From Victivallaceae bacterium (GTDB lineage: Bacteria; Verrucomicrobiota; Lentisphaeria; Victivallales; Victivallaceae), in contig JAQUTL010000005.1 of assembly GCA_028709805.1 (NCBI GenBank), positions 1-64,000 of the forward strand: a stretch of 64,000 bases of DNA. The letters run 5' to 3'. Every line of letters starts with the position of its first letter. The stretch's first letter is position 1. This document shows positions 16,783 through 25,628 of this stretch, in pieces. The translations under genes were made by a program, and so were the position numbers. The notes under the pieces are model-generated. The model ran no database searches, had not been told where the DNA came from, and saw only the letters and a list, made by a program, of their open reading frames with translations.

Positions 16783-17661
16783 ATGAATCCTGCTGAATTG
16801 CTGAAAAAGGTTCGGCAACTGGAGATTCGCACCAACCGCGAGGTGGACGAGGCCATCGGCGGCGCATACAAGAGCGTCTTTCAGGGGCGGGGCATCGAGT
16901 TTGACGAGGTGCGCGAGTACGCTGAAAGCGACGACAGCCGCGATATTGACTGGAACGTCACCGCACGGATGAATTCTCCATTTGTCAAGAAATACACGGA
17001 GGAGCGCGAACTTACCGTGATGCTGCTGGTGGACGTTTCCGCATCCGGAGATTTCGGCACATCGGGCGTCACCAAGCGCGGTCGCGCCATTGAAGCGGCC
17101 GCCATGCTGGCGTTGAGCGCGATCCGCAACAACGACAAAGTCGGTCTGCTGATGTTCAGCGACCGGGTGGAAAAATTTCTGGCGCCGCGGTCGAGCCGCC
17201 GTCACGGTCTGCGTCTGATCCGCGAGTTGGTGGCGCATGAACCGGGCAGCCGCGGAACCGATATTGATCTGGCGCTGCGGGAATGCCGCAATATTCTGCA
17301 TCAGCGCAGCGTGGTGTTTCTTCTGAGCGATCTGATCGCCGGGACGGACTTCACCAAGTCGCTGCGCATACTCAACAACCGGCATGACGTGGTGGTTATG
17401 CGGCTGAGCGATCCTTCGGAGCTTGAGATTCCGGCGGTGCCGGGGTTTGTGCTGGAGGACGCCGAGAGCGGTGAAACGCTGGATTATCCCGGCGGCTCCG
17501 CCGCGCAAACTTACGGCGCGGAAGGGAAAGCACTTTGGGAGCGGCGCAGATCGGAATGTGAAAAGTCCGGTGTGGAGGTTGTTGAAATCTCCGCCGCGCA
17601 AGACGCGCTTGACCCGATGATCCGGTTCTTCCGCAATCGGCGGAGAAGGAGACGGCCATGA
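16783..17661 (+). CDS. DUF58 domain protein of the Bat/MoxR cluster
   Basis: The 292-residue protein has the DUF58 signature with GRGIEFDEVREYAESDDSRD, followed by IDWNVTARMNSPFVKKYTEE, then a VWA-like fold (TVMLLVDVSASGDFG, a DxSxS-like metal site). DUF58 proteins are MoxR partners of unknown biochemical role; they are thought to work in assembly of envelope or redox complexes. GGAGG lies 6 nt before the ATG. The stop overlaps the next gene by 4 bp (ATGA). Confidence 0.93.
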   Translation: MNPAELLKKVRQLEIRTNREVDEAIGGAYKSVFQGRGIEFDEVREYAESDDSRDIDWNVTARMNSPFVKKYTEERELTVMLLVDVSASGDFGTSGVTKRGRAIEAAAMLALSAIRNNDKVGLLMFSDRVEKFLAPRSSRRHGLRLIRELVAHEPGSRGTDIDLALRECRNILHQRSVVFLLSDLIAGTDFTKSLRILNNRHDVVVMRLSDPSELEIPAVPGFVLEDAESGETLDYPGGSAAQTYGAEGKALWERRRSECEKSGVEVVEISAAQDALDPMIRFFRNRRRRRRP

Positions 17662-18665
17662 TTAATTTTTCAATGAAAGCCAGAAGATGGACAGTTCGAC
17701 TTTCCGCGGCGATGCTGATTTTGCTGCTGGCGCTGGCGTCGGCGGTGTTTTTCACCGCCCGGAGTTCGGCGGTGAGCGGTGAGGTCAGAGTGGTTGAGCC
17801 GCTGCGGTTTAAGAGCGGGACGGCGGTTTTGGGCGGCGGCGTTGCCGCTTCCGCCGTGATCGCGGTGCCGTGGGGACAGTCGCTGACCGGGGCGGTGGCC
17901 GAATTGGATAAAGCCGCCGGAGTGTTTGAGCTTGGCGCGGTCTCCATTCGTCACGAATGGCTGCATTGGGGGTACTCGCTGTACAAAGTGGGCGTCACGC
18001 TGGTGCCGTACCGCACCGGCACGGTGGCGCCGGGGAAAATGGTATTCGACTATGATCGCGAACGAGCCACATTTGAACTTGATCCGTCCGCCGCGGCGCT
18101 GGCTTTTCCCGATATTGAGGTGAAGCCGCTGGAGGTTGACCGTCAGAGCGGTCTGCCGCTGGCCGGAGAGCTGCGCGGCGAAACGGTGAAGCCGAATTAT
18201 GTGAAATGGGGCCTGATCGCGTTTCTGGCGGCGTCGGCGCTGGCGCTCGGCTGGGTGATTTACCGCCATCTGCGGAGCAAGACTGCGGAGTGGCTGGCAC
18301 CGCCTACGGCATGGGAGGCGGCGCTGCGCGAACTTGGCGAATTGCGGGGAGAGTCGCATTCCGGCTATCCGGCGGTCTGTTTTGCGCGGTTGAGCGACAT
18401 TCTGCGGCGTTACATTGAACGCCGGTTTTCGCTGCCGTCCACCACCACCACCACTCCTGAATTTATGGTTGAACTGCGGCGCACCGCGTTGCCGTTGACC
18501 GCAGCGCAGCGTTCCGGGCTGGCGGCGTTTCTGGAGACCGCCGACATGGTGAAATTTGCAAAGCGCGAGCCTGATGAAACGACGCTGGACGGCGCCATCA
18601 GTCAGGCCGAACAATTCGTCCGTGAGACGGTTCCGCCGAAGGACGGGGAGGGCGCCGATGTTTAG
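17658..18665 (+). CDS. DUF4381-like membrane protein of the Bat cluster
   Basis: The 335-residue protein has an N-terminal membrane segment (about 14-34), a beta-rich periplasmic part, a second membrane segment (about 183-200), and a cytoplasmic helical tail with ARLSDILRRYIERRFSLP, then TTPEFMVELRRTALPL. This tail is typical of DUF4381-type proteins that sit between DUF58 and batA in Bat operons. Function is unknown. It overlaps DUF58 by 4 bp at its start and BatA by 8 bp at its end. Confidence 0.75.
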   Translation: MINFSMKARRWTVRLSAAMLILLLALASAVFFTARSSAVSGEVRVVEPLRFKSGTAVLGGGVAASAVIAVPWGQSLTGAVAELDKAAGVFELGAVSIRHEWLHWGYSLYKVGVTLVPYRTGTVAPGKMVFDYDRERATFELDPSAAALAFPDIEVKPLEVDRQSGLPLAGELRGETVKPNYVKWGLIAFLAASALALGWVIYRHLRSKTAEWLAPPTAWEAALRELGELRGESHSGYPAVCFARLSDILRRYIERRFSLPSTTTTTPEFMVELRRTALPLTAAQRSGLAAFLETADMVKFAKREPDETTLDGAISQAEQFVRETVPPKDGEGADV

Positions 18666-19698
18666 TTTTACACATCCTTATCTGTTGCTGCTGCTGCCGG
18701 CGGTGCCGGCGGTGATGTACTATATTGTCAAAGTGCGGAAGCGGCCGAGTCTGGCGGTGGCGTCGGCTGAGCCGTTCGGCTTTGCGCGGCGGAACAAGTC
18801 ATGGGTGTCCGCTTTTGTCTGGAGCGACTGGTTTTATCTGGCGGCGTTTACGCTGGTGCTGATCGCACTGACCCAGCCGCGCTGGGGTACGGAGCGGTTT
18901 GTGGTGCGGGCGGAGGGAATCGACATTGTTCTGGCGCTCGACCTGTCCCAAAGCATGAGTTTGTATGACGCTCCACCCGGAGTCAACAGCCGCTCGGCGC
19001 TGATTTCCGGAGTGAAGGACGGCGAGATCAAGGATCGCATCGCGGTGGCGAAGGAGGCGCTGATAAAGTTTGTCGAGGCACGGCCGAATGACCGGTTCGG
19101 GCTGATCGGATTCGCGCAGGCGGCGTACAATTTTGCTCCGCCGACGCTGGATCATAAATTGATAATCGCGTATCTTGACGCGCTGGAGCCGGGGGCGTTG
19201 CGCACCGGTTCAACCGGTATCGCGTCGCCGATCATTTCCGGCGTCAGGCGGCTGGCGAAGTCGTCGGCGCCGCGCCGGGTGCTGGTGCTGTTTACCGACG
19301 GTGTGAACAACGTTAAGCATGCCGCCACGCCGCTTGAAGCGGCGGAATTGGCCAAGGCCAAGGATGTTGCCATCTATACTGTCGGCATCGGGTCGGGGCG
19401 CGGGTTCACGGTGTACAATGATTTCGGCGGACTTGAAGTGGAGCCGGTGCCGGACGGATTTGATGAGCCGCTGTTGCGCGAGATCGCCGGAATCACCGGC
19501 GGGCGTTACTTCACCGCGTCGGACGGCGAAGAGATGACCCGGGTCATGAACGAGATCAACAAGCTGGAAAAAACCAGCGCCGAACAGCCGGTGGTGATGG
19601 ATTACCGCCATTTTGCGCCTAATTTGGCGCTGTTGGCGCTGATTTTGACGCTGGCCGGGTTCACGCTGGAGTCAACGGTGCGGCTGAGACTGCCGTAA
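18658..19698 (+). CDS. batA: BatA: VWA-domain membrane protein
   Basis: The 346-residue protein has two N-terminal membrane helices (about 6-21 and 60-77), a VWA domain with the metal site DLSQSMSL (DxSxS) and VLFTDGVNNVKHAATPLEAA, and a C-terminal membrane helix (about 318-336). Bat proteins (Bacteroides aerotolerance) are linked to survival of oxygen or envelope stress, although later work questions a direct role. The start at 18658 overlaps the previous gene; the longer frame start at 18556 lies inside it and is not used. The VWA region should bind Mg2+ and partner MoxR. Confidence 0.9.
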   Translation: MFSFTHPYLLLLLPAVPAVMYYIVKVRKRPSLAVASAEPFGFARRNKSWVSAFVWSDWFYLAAFTLVLIALTQPRWGTERFVVRAEGIDIVLALDLSQSMSLYDAPPGVNSRSALISGVKDGEIKDRIAVAKEALIKFVEARPNDRFGLIGFAQAAYNFAPPTLDHKLIIAYLDALEPGALRTGSTGIASPIISGVRRLAKSSAPRRVLVLFTDGVNNVKHAATPLEAAELAKAKDVAIYTVGIGSGRGFTVYNDFGGLEVEPVPDGFDEPLLREIAGITGGRYFTASDGEEMTRVMNEINKLEKTSAEQPVVMDYRHFAPNLALLALILTLAGFTLESTVRLRLP

Positions 19699-19725
19699 TA
19701 TGGTCTCGGAACAAGGAGATATGAT

Positions 19726-21975
19726 ATGAAATTCATCAATGGATATATGCTGTTTCTGATCCCGGCGGTGATCGTGTTTGCGGCGGTATTGATCTGGAAT
19801 GCCGCCGTCCGCCGGCGGAGCGGTCTGCTGGCGCTGTTCGGTCCCGGCGGCTCGGCCGGCAAGGTGCGTCTGTCGCATTTCAAGCGTCAGGTGCGGTATC
19901 TGACGCTGATTGCGGCGATGCTTTTTCTGGGGCTGGCGGCGGCTCGGCCGTGGTGGGGGGAGGAGCAGGTTAACAGTTCAGGTCGCGGGCGGGACATTGT
20001 TTTTGTGCTGGATGTTTCCAAGAGCATGTGGGCGGAGGATGTGGCGCCGTCGCGGCTGGCGCACGCCAAATACCTGATCCGTGAAATTATGGCGGACAAT
20101 CCGGGCGACCGTTTTGCGCTGGTGGCGTTCGCCGGAGACGCGATGCTCAGTTGTCCTTTGACCAATGATTCGGCCAGTCTGGACATGATGCTTTCGGAGG
20201 TCGGGCCGGATTCGATTCCGGTCGGCGGCACCAATGTGGCGGCGGCGCTGAAGCTGGTGCTTAGGGCGTTCGCCGGAGCGGAGTCGGAGAGCCGCGCCGT
20301 GGTGATGATCTCGGACGGCGAAGAGTTGGAAGACGATGCGTCAACGTTGCTGGCGGAGCTGAAAAGCCGTCATGTGCCGTTGTTTGTGCTGGGCGTGGGC
20401 AGCCGGACGGCGGGGGCGATGATCCCGGTGCGCGGCGAGTCCGGTCAGCTCAGTTATCTGCGTGACAATCAGGGCAGCGTGGTTCAGACAAAACTGAACG
20501 AGGTGTTGCTTTCTCAACTTGCCGAATCCACTGGCGGAAAATATTTCCATTCCGGCAGCGTGGACACCCGGCTGGCCGACCTCAATGCGGCTTTGCGCCA
20601 TGTCTCCGCCGCCGAGTTTGAAAACGGCGAGAAGCCGCGGGTGATTGAGCGGTTCATGCCGTTTGTTTCCGTTGCAGCGATATTATTGCTGGCGTTCATG
20701 ATGATCTCGGAGCGGCCGTACCGCAATGCGGCGGCGCTGTTGTTGTTGTGCTGTGCGCTGCCGGTGTGGGGGAAGGACGTGCCGCCGGCGGTGCCGGTTG
20801 CGGCCGACGCTCCGGTTGCAGCCGGGCAAAGCGTGCCGGACGAGCCGGCCGGACTTGAGAACTGGCAGTATTATCAGGCCGGGCGCACCGCGCAGCTGGC
20901 CGACGAGCGCGACAAGGCGCGCGACAATTACGAAGCGGCGTTGCAGAACACCTCCGGCGCCCGTCATGAGCTGGTGCAGCTTTATTCCTATCACAATCTC
21001 GGCGTGCTTGAACACGAGACGGCGCGTGACGCGATGACAAAAGCCAAACAGAATGTTCGCGGTCAGCAGCTTGACGGCGCGTTGAAAGAGCTTGAGTCGG
21101 CCGGAAAACGTTTGGATCGGGCGGAGGAACTTTATTTGAATGCCATGCACAATGCCGGTGCCGGACAAATCAATCCGGCGACGCCGGAGGTGCAGCAGCA
21201 GCTTTTGCTGGACCGTTCCGAGGTCGAACAAATGAAACGGCAGATCGAGGAGCTTAAAAAGCAACAGGAAGAGACAAAAAAACAGATTGACAAGGCTCAG
21301 CAGCAGAACCAGCAGAACCAGCAGGATCAGCAGAACCAGCAGGATCAGCAGAACCAGCAGGATCAGCAGAACCAGCAGGATCAGCAGAACCAGCAGGATC
21401 AGCAGAACCAGCATAACCAGCAGAACCAGCAGGATCAGCAGAACCCGCAGGATCAGCAGAACCAGCATAACCAGCAGAACCAGCAGGGGCAGTCCGACAA
21501 GGCGCAACAGTCTGCGGAGTCCGCAAAGCAGGCTGCGGAAAAACTGGCGGAACAGGCGGATCAGCTTGGTCAGCAGGAGATGAAACAGCAGGCGGAACAG
21601 GCGGCGAAGGAACTGGACGAAGCCAAAAATCAACAGGATCAAGGCGACTACCGCAAGGCCGGAGAACATCTGCAGAACGCACTCAACCAGTTAAACCGCA
21701 AAACCCCGCGTGATAAAGAGGAAAAAAAGCAGGATCAGCAGCAAAAGAGCGGAGAGGAAAAGCAGGAGTCGAAAGACCGTAACGGCGAGGACAATTCGGA
21801 GCAGCCGGCTGGCGAGAGTCCAAATGATGCGTCATCCGGGCAGAACGGCGAGAAGATCGACGGCGACATGGCCGACCAGATGCTCGACCGGTTGAATCAG
21901 GACGAACGCGATTTGCGCAGCCGGTTGAACCGGCACGGCGATTCCGCCCCGTCGCGCGTGGGAAAGGACTGGTAG
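19726..21975 (+). CDS. BatB-BatC fusion: VWA domain, TPR and Gln/Asn/Asp repeat
   Basis: The 749-residue protein joins two Bat functions. Residues 1-330 are BatB: membrane helices at about 8-25 and 60-75, a VWA domain (VLDVSKSMWAEDVAPS; VMISDGEELEDDASTLLAEL) and a helix near 313-330. Next comes a signal-peptide-like stretch (about 333-350), then a TPR region (about 370-480) and a coiled coil typical of BatC. Residues about 523-590 are a repeat of Q-N-Q-Q-D-Q. The tail is highly charged (KEEKKQDQQQK and similar). The buried signal-like segment suggests that two formerly separate genes fused. AAGGAGA lies upstream of the ATG. batD follows after 3 bp. Confidence 0.85.
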   Translation: MKFINGYMLFLIPAVIVFAAVLIWNAAVRRRSGLLALFGPGGSAGKVRLSHFKRQVRYLTLIAAMLFLGLAAARPWWGEEQVNSSGRGRDIVFVLDVSKSMWAEDVAPSRLAHAKYLIREIMADNPGDRFALVAFAGDAMLSCPLTNDSASLDMMLSEVGPDSIPVGGTNVAAALKLVLRAFAGAESESRAVVMISDGEELEDDASTLLAELKSRHVPLFVLGVGSRTAGAMIPVRGESGQLSYLRDNQGSVVQTKLNEVLLSQLAESTGGKYFHSGSVDTRLADLNAALRHVSAAEFENGEKPRVIERFMPFVSVAAILLLAFMMISERPYRNAAALLLLCCALPVWGKDVPPAVPVAADAPVAAGQSVPDEPAGLENWQYYQAGRTAQLADERDKARDNYEAALQNTSGARHELVQLYSYHNLGVLEHETARDAMTKAKQNVRGQQLDGALKELESAGKRLDRAEELYLNAMHNAGAGQINPATPEVQQQLLLDRSEVEQMKRQIEELKKQQEETKKQIDKAQQQNQQNQQDQQNQQDQQNQQDQQNQQDQQNQQDQQNQHNQQNQQDQQNPQDQQNQHNQQNQQGQSDKAQQSAESAKQAAEKLAEQADQLGQQEMKQQAEQAAKELDEAKNQQDQGDYRKAGEHLQNALNQLNRKTPRDKEEKKQDQQQKSGEEKQESKDRNGEDNSEQPAGESPNDASSGQNGEKIDGDMADQMLDRLNQDERDLRSRLNRHGDSAPSRVGKDW
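21298..21492 (+). repeat. 18-bp coding tandem repeat in batBC
   Basis: The 18-bp unit CAGCAGAACCAGCAGGAT (QQNQQD) is repeated about ten times with small changes (CATAAC, CCGCAG, CAGGGG variants). All changes keep the frame, so this is a coding minisatellite encoding a polar linker. Slippage could change its length between strains. Confidence 0.9.
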
Positions 21976-21978
21976 TAA

Positions 21979-24504
21979 ATGAGGATCGAATTCGCAAAAT
22001 TGCCGATTTATCTGCTACTGTTGACGACGCTGTCGTTCACCGCGACGGCGGCAACGTTGAGAAGCTCGGTTATGCCGCCTGTCGTGCGGCAGGGCGAGCC
22101 GTTCAATCTGATATTTGAATCCGACACCGAGACGCCGCCGCAGTTACTGTCGGCGGTTCCCGATGTCCGGCTGATCGGCACTTCGAGTTCGGTTCGTCTT
22201 ACCAACGGGGCGGCGGTCAGCACCGCCGTCTATACCGGCGTCGCCGGCCGGAGCGGTGAATTGAACATACCGCCTCTGGAGCTGAACGTCGGCGGCAATT
22301 CGATGAAATCGGAGCCGTTGAAGCTCACCGTGCGTCCGGCGGCGGTTCCGCCGCCGGTGGAGGAGAAAAAATCCACCGGCGCTCCGACGGTCGTCTCTCC
22401 TGCGAACGATAATTCACCGGGATACGGCGAGCCGTCGCCCGGCAAGCTGGTGTCGGCGGTCGGGGTGCTTCCGGGCGGGCGAACCCGTTTTTACGTCGGT
22501 GAAGTCATCCCGCTTGAACTGCGACTGTTCTTCAAGCCGGAATATTTGTATCTGGATCGGATAGAATATCCGGATATGCAGCTCGGCAAGTCGCTGATAA
22601 CCGATTTCGGCAGCATCAACCGCCGCAATCCGCAGTTCGCGTCAATGACCCAGAACGAGGTGACGGTGCGCGGCGTGCGTTATGTGCTGATCGACTTTCT
22701 TACCTCATTCAAGCCGATTTCGGTTGGAACGATAAAATTGAAAGCCACGCAGAATCTTCGCATGAACACCATGGACGGCCGCGCCGAACAGACGCTGGAC
22801 TATTCGCTCCCGGAAATAACGGTGGAGCCGCTGCCGCCGCCGCCGGCCGGATTCAAATCGCTTAATCTGCTTGGATATTGGGAGGTCAAGGTTGAACAGA
22901 ATCTGACCAGCGTTCCGGCGGGGCAGGCGGTTTCATTGACCGTTACCGTGGTCGGAGACGGCTCGCTGGACAATCTGAAGCCGCCGGAGCTTGAAATACC
23001 GGACTGCCGGGTCTATCCGCCGGAGATCAAAAAATTCGACGGATATAATACCGCGCAAATCTGCTATATCGTGGTACCGCTTAAGCCGGGCAAAATCGAT
23101 TTTCCGCTTGATCTGGCCACCTTCGACACCGCAACCGGGACTTATCGGACGGTTGACGGCGGTTTCCGGCTGACCGTCGGGCTTGGCGAGACCGCCGCAC
23201 CGCCGCCAATTCAGGCCGCCGTGGAAAACCAGCCGTCCTCGACGGAGACGCTGCCGCTTAATTTCAAACTTCACCGGATGGGCGAAGTCAAACTGCCGCT
23301 CTGGAAAAATCATCTGTGGATTTCACTGATTCTGCTTTGCGCCGGTCCGGTTGTGCTCGTGGTGTCCGAGTTGGCGCGCCGCCGTCGCCGTCGCCGGCTG
23401 TCCGATCCGGAATGGGCGCGGCGCAGTCGTGCGGCCGGCGAGCGCGGCGGCGTGCTTTCCGCGTTGAAGACGGCGCCGGATGAAAAATTGGCCGGAACCG
23501 TCAACCGCATGCTGGTTCCGTTTCTGAACGACGCTTTCAATTATCCGCCCGGGACGACCGCGGCCGAGATCGCCGGACGCACCGGCGACGCCGAATTGGC
23601 AGAATTGCTGTTCAAGGTGGCTGACGCCGATTATCTGCCGGCCGATGAAAAGAAACTGGCCGACCCCGGAACGTTTCGCCGTCGCCTGATCAAGGCGGTG
23701 CGCCGACTTACCGTTATTGCCGTCGCGCTGCTGCCGCTGACCGGATTTTCCGCGACGGATGATTCCGCCGAATGGGATAAAGCATGCAACCTGTTCTACG
23801 GCGACGATTCCGCCGCCGCCATGCGCGCCTTTGCCGATATGCGCAACGTCTCCTCCGCCGACCCTGCCGTGCTGTTCAACTTCGGCAGCGCCGCCGTCCG
23901 CGCCGGAGAACATCCGGCGGCGCTGCGCGCGTTTGAGCAGGCTCATCTGCTTGCACCGCGCGATTCGGACATACTCAATTCGCTGAACACCCAGCGCCGT
24001 CGTTTCTTTATTCCTCCGGCAGGCCGCAACGGCACCACCGTTCAGATGCTGCTGTCGCTGCGCGATTCGTTCCGGCCTGACGAGTACCTGTTCGGCGGCT
24101 CGCTCGCGGTGTTTGCCTTCTTTATGCTGCTGACGTTTCGCCGTCATGTCGGGAAATGGCAGCTTCTCTGCGGACTCGGACTGTTCTTCGTGGTGGCGGC
24201 CGGTATGTTCGGCGCGGCATGGAGCCAGAATGTGGCGGCCTACAGCCCGAACCGCGCCATTGTAATCAAAAATAATGTGCGGCTGCGGACACTGCCATCC
24301 GACGGCAACGGCGTCGGCGGCATTCCGGTTCAGGTCGGCGGACAGGTGGCGATAACCGATCGGCGCGGCGGTTTCTATCAGGTGAAAAGCGGCGATTCCG
24401 TCGGCTACCTGCGCCGGGACGAGGTGGAGAAACTGCTTGCACCGCCGGAGAGCGGCGGATCGGAGACGACAACCGCCGAAACGCCGGCGGAGCGGCCGCG
24501 ATAG
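21979..24504 (+). CDS. BatD-BatE fusion: oxygen-tolerance BatD, TPR and SH3 domains
   Basis: The 841-residue protein has a signal peptide (about 1-24), a BatD region of repeated immunoglobulin-like domains (25-420), a membrane helix near 436-455 followed by an arginine run, a second signal-like hydrophobic stretch (about 577-594), a TPR-like region (595-680; LFNFGSAAVRAGEHPAALRA), two more membrane helices (about 696-748), and a bacterial SH3-type domain (NVRLRTLPSD ... GGFYQVKSGDSVGYLRRDE). TPR plus SH3 after BatD matches BatE. As with BatBC, the embedded signal-like segment marks the junction of two fused genes. It closes the Bat operon. Confidence 0.85.
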   Translation: MRIEFAKLPIYLLLLTTLSFTATAATLRSSVMPPVVRQGEPFNLIFESDTETPPQLLSAVPDVRLIGTSSSVRLTNGAAVSTAVYTGVAGRSGELNIPPLELNVGGNSMKSEPLKLTVRPAAVPPPVEEKKSTGAPTVVSPANDNSPGYGEPSPGKLVSAVGVLPGGRTRFYVGEVIPLELRLFFKPEYLYLDRIEYPDMQLGKSLITDFGSINRRNPQFASMTQNEVTVRGVRYVLIDFLTSFKPISVGTIKLKATQNLRMNTMDGRAEQTLDYSLPEITVEPLPPPPAGFKSLNLLGYWEVKVEQNLTSVPAGQAVSLTVTVVGDGSLDNLKPPELEIPDCRVYPPEIKKFDGYNTAQICYIVVPLKPGKIDFPLDLATFDTATGTYRTVDGGFRLTVGLGETAAPPPIQAAVENQPSSTETLPLNFKLHRMGEVKLPLWKNHLWISLILLCAGPVVLVVSELARRRRRRRLSDPEWARRSRAAGERGGVLSALKTAPDEKLAGTVNRMLVPFLNDAFNYPPGTTAAEIAGRTGDAELAELLFKVADADYLPADEKKLADPGTFRRRLIKAVRRLTVIAVALLPLTGFSATDDSAEWDKACNLFYGDDSAAAMRAFADMRNVSSADPAVLFNFGSAAVRAGEHPAALRAFEQAHLLAPRDSDILNSLNTQRRRFFIPPAGRNGTTVQMLLSLRDSFRPDEYLFGGSLAVFAFFMLLTFRRHVGKWQLLCGLGLFFVVAAGMFGAAWSQNVAAYSPNRAIVIKNNVRLRTLPSDGNGVGGIPVQVGGQVAITDRRGGFYQVKSGDSVGYLRRDEVEKLLAPPESGGSETTTAETPAERPR

Positions 24505-24558
24505 CGGCGTGTTAAGACTGCGGCTCCGGCCGGAAATATCCGCGCCGGGGTTAGGAGT

Positions 24559-25164
24559 TTAGTCCAGCATTTGCCGGTGGGACAGCGCGGCGGCGATGGT
24601 GGCGCCGTCGGCGTAATTAAGGCTGGCTCCGGCCGGAAGACCCTGCGCCGGGACGGTGATTTTTTCCACCCGGCCGCGATATTTTTCGGCCAGAAAATAT
24701 GAGGTCCCCCGCGATTCCACATCCGAACCCAGCGCAATTATCAGCTCTTTTACGCCGCCGGAAGCTATCCGTAAGGTCAATGACTCAAGATTGAGGTCGG
24801 CTTCGGTGCGGTTGTCCAGCGGCGACAGCTTGCCGCCGAGTATGTGGTACAACCCGCGGAAACTGCCGCTTTTTTCCACCGTATAAAGCTGCGCGAGATC
24901 CTCGACAACGCAGATCAGCGACCGGTCGCGGCCGGGATCGGAACAGATCGGACATTCTTCGCCGTCTCCGGTAAGATTGCCGCAGACCGGGCAGCGGACC
25001 AGACTTTCAGGCAACCGCCCGATCAGGCCGCCGAATGCCCGCAGATTGTCCGCCGGCCATTTGAGCATGGCCAGCGCCATGCGCTCGGCGGAGCGGCGGC
25101 CGACGCCGGGCAGCCGCCGTATCTGTTCGATCATTTCCTCAAGATCGGCCGGATAGTCGCGCAT
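24559..25164 (-). CDS. recR: Recombination mediator RecR
   Basis: The 201-residue protein has the RecR layout: helix-hairpin-helix (IRRLPGVGRRSAERMALAML), a four-cysteine zinc finger (CPVCGNLTGDGEECPIC), a Toprim domain (SLICVVEDLAQLYTVEKSG) and the C-terminal ATP-binding-like stretch. RecR works with RecO and RecF to load RecA at gaps. It lies 3 bp downstream of the ybaB homologue, a pairing common across bacteria. The usual third member, dnaX, is 6 kb away here on the other strand. Confidence 0.97.
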   Translation of the reverse strand: MRDYPADLEEMIEQIRRLPGVGRRSAERMALAMLKWPADNLRAFGGLIGRLPESLVRCPVCGNLTGDGEECPICSDPGRDRSLICVVEDLAQLYTVEKSGSFRGLYHILGGKLSPLDNRTEADLNLESLTLRIASGGVKELIIALGSDVESRGTSYFLAEKYRGRVEKITVPAQGLPAGASLNYADGATIAAALSHRQMLD

Positions 25165-25167
25165 AAA

Positions 25168-25479
25168 TCAGAACAGTCCGGGGATATTGAGTCCGCCGGT
25201 GGCCTCGCGGATTTTTTCCTGCATCGAACTTTTGGCGTTGTCCAATGCGGCGTTCACCGCCGCCGCCGCCAGTTCGCCGGCTTCGGCCGCGTCGACGCCG
25301 GGAGCAAACGACACACTGACTACCCGGAGATCGCCGGTCACCACCGCAACGGCTTTGTCGCCGCCGGCGGAGGCTTCAAATGACGCGGTCGCCATTTCCT
25401 CTTTGATCCGTTTGATGTTCTCCTGGATTTCCTTGGCCTGTTTGACCGCCGCCGCCATCGCTCCGAGATTACCGAACAT
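25168..25479 (-). CDS. YbaB/EbfC nucleoid-associated protein
   Basis: The 103-residue protein has the YbaB/EbfC fold: a long N-terminal helix (MAAAVKQAKEIQENIKRIKE), then EASAGGDKAVAVVTGDLRVV, then a C-terminal helix and a GLNIPGLF end. These dimeric tweezers-shaped proteins bind DNA and are encoded next to recR. Expressed from a promoter that diverges from the PurF-like gene. Confidence 0.93.
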   Translation of the reverse strand: MFGNLGAMAAAVKQAKEIQENIKRIKEEMATASFEASAGGDKAVAVVTGDLRVVSVSFAPGVDAAEAGELAAAAVNAALDNAKSSMQEKIREATGGLNIPGLF

Positions 25480-25541
25480 ATTATTTCAGCCTTTCATTGA
25501 TGTTTTTGCCATATAAAACGCGGCAGCGCCGCTTTTCCAAT

Positions 25542-25570
25542 AATATAGCACGCCGCAATACCGGTTTCAA
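25542..25570 (-). promoter_or_regulatory. Promoter of ybaB-recR
   Basis: On the minus strand: TTGAAA (25565-25570), 17 bp, TATATT (25542-25547). Its -35 box nearly touches that of the divergent promoter. Confidence 0.7.
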
Positions 25571-25571
25571 C

Positions 25572-25600
25572 TTGAAGAAAACACCGCGCGGGGTTATATT
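25572..25600 (+). promoter_or_regulatory. Promoter of the PurF-like/aroA operon
   Basis: TTGAAG (25572-25577), 17 bp, TATATT (25595-25600), 29 bp before the start codon. It is back to back with the ybaB promoter. Confidence 0.7.
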
Positions 25601-25628
25601 ATCGGAAAGATAAACTCGGAGGATATCA

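Noticed and set aside
21298-21492. Tandem repeats considered as a CRISPR array
   Set aside because: The units are contiguous 18-mers in frame with a gene, without unique spacers.
20683-21669. A 328-residue leucine-rich frame on the minus strand that looks like a membrane protein
   Set aside because: It is the complement of the CAG/GAT-rich repeat of batBC; the repeat makes LLILLVLL in that frame by chance. It has no ribosome site.
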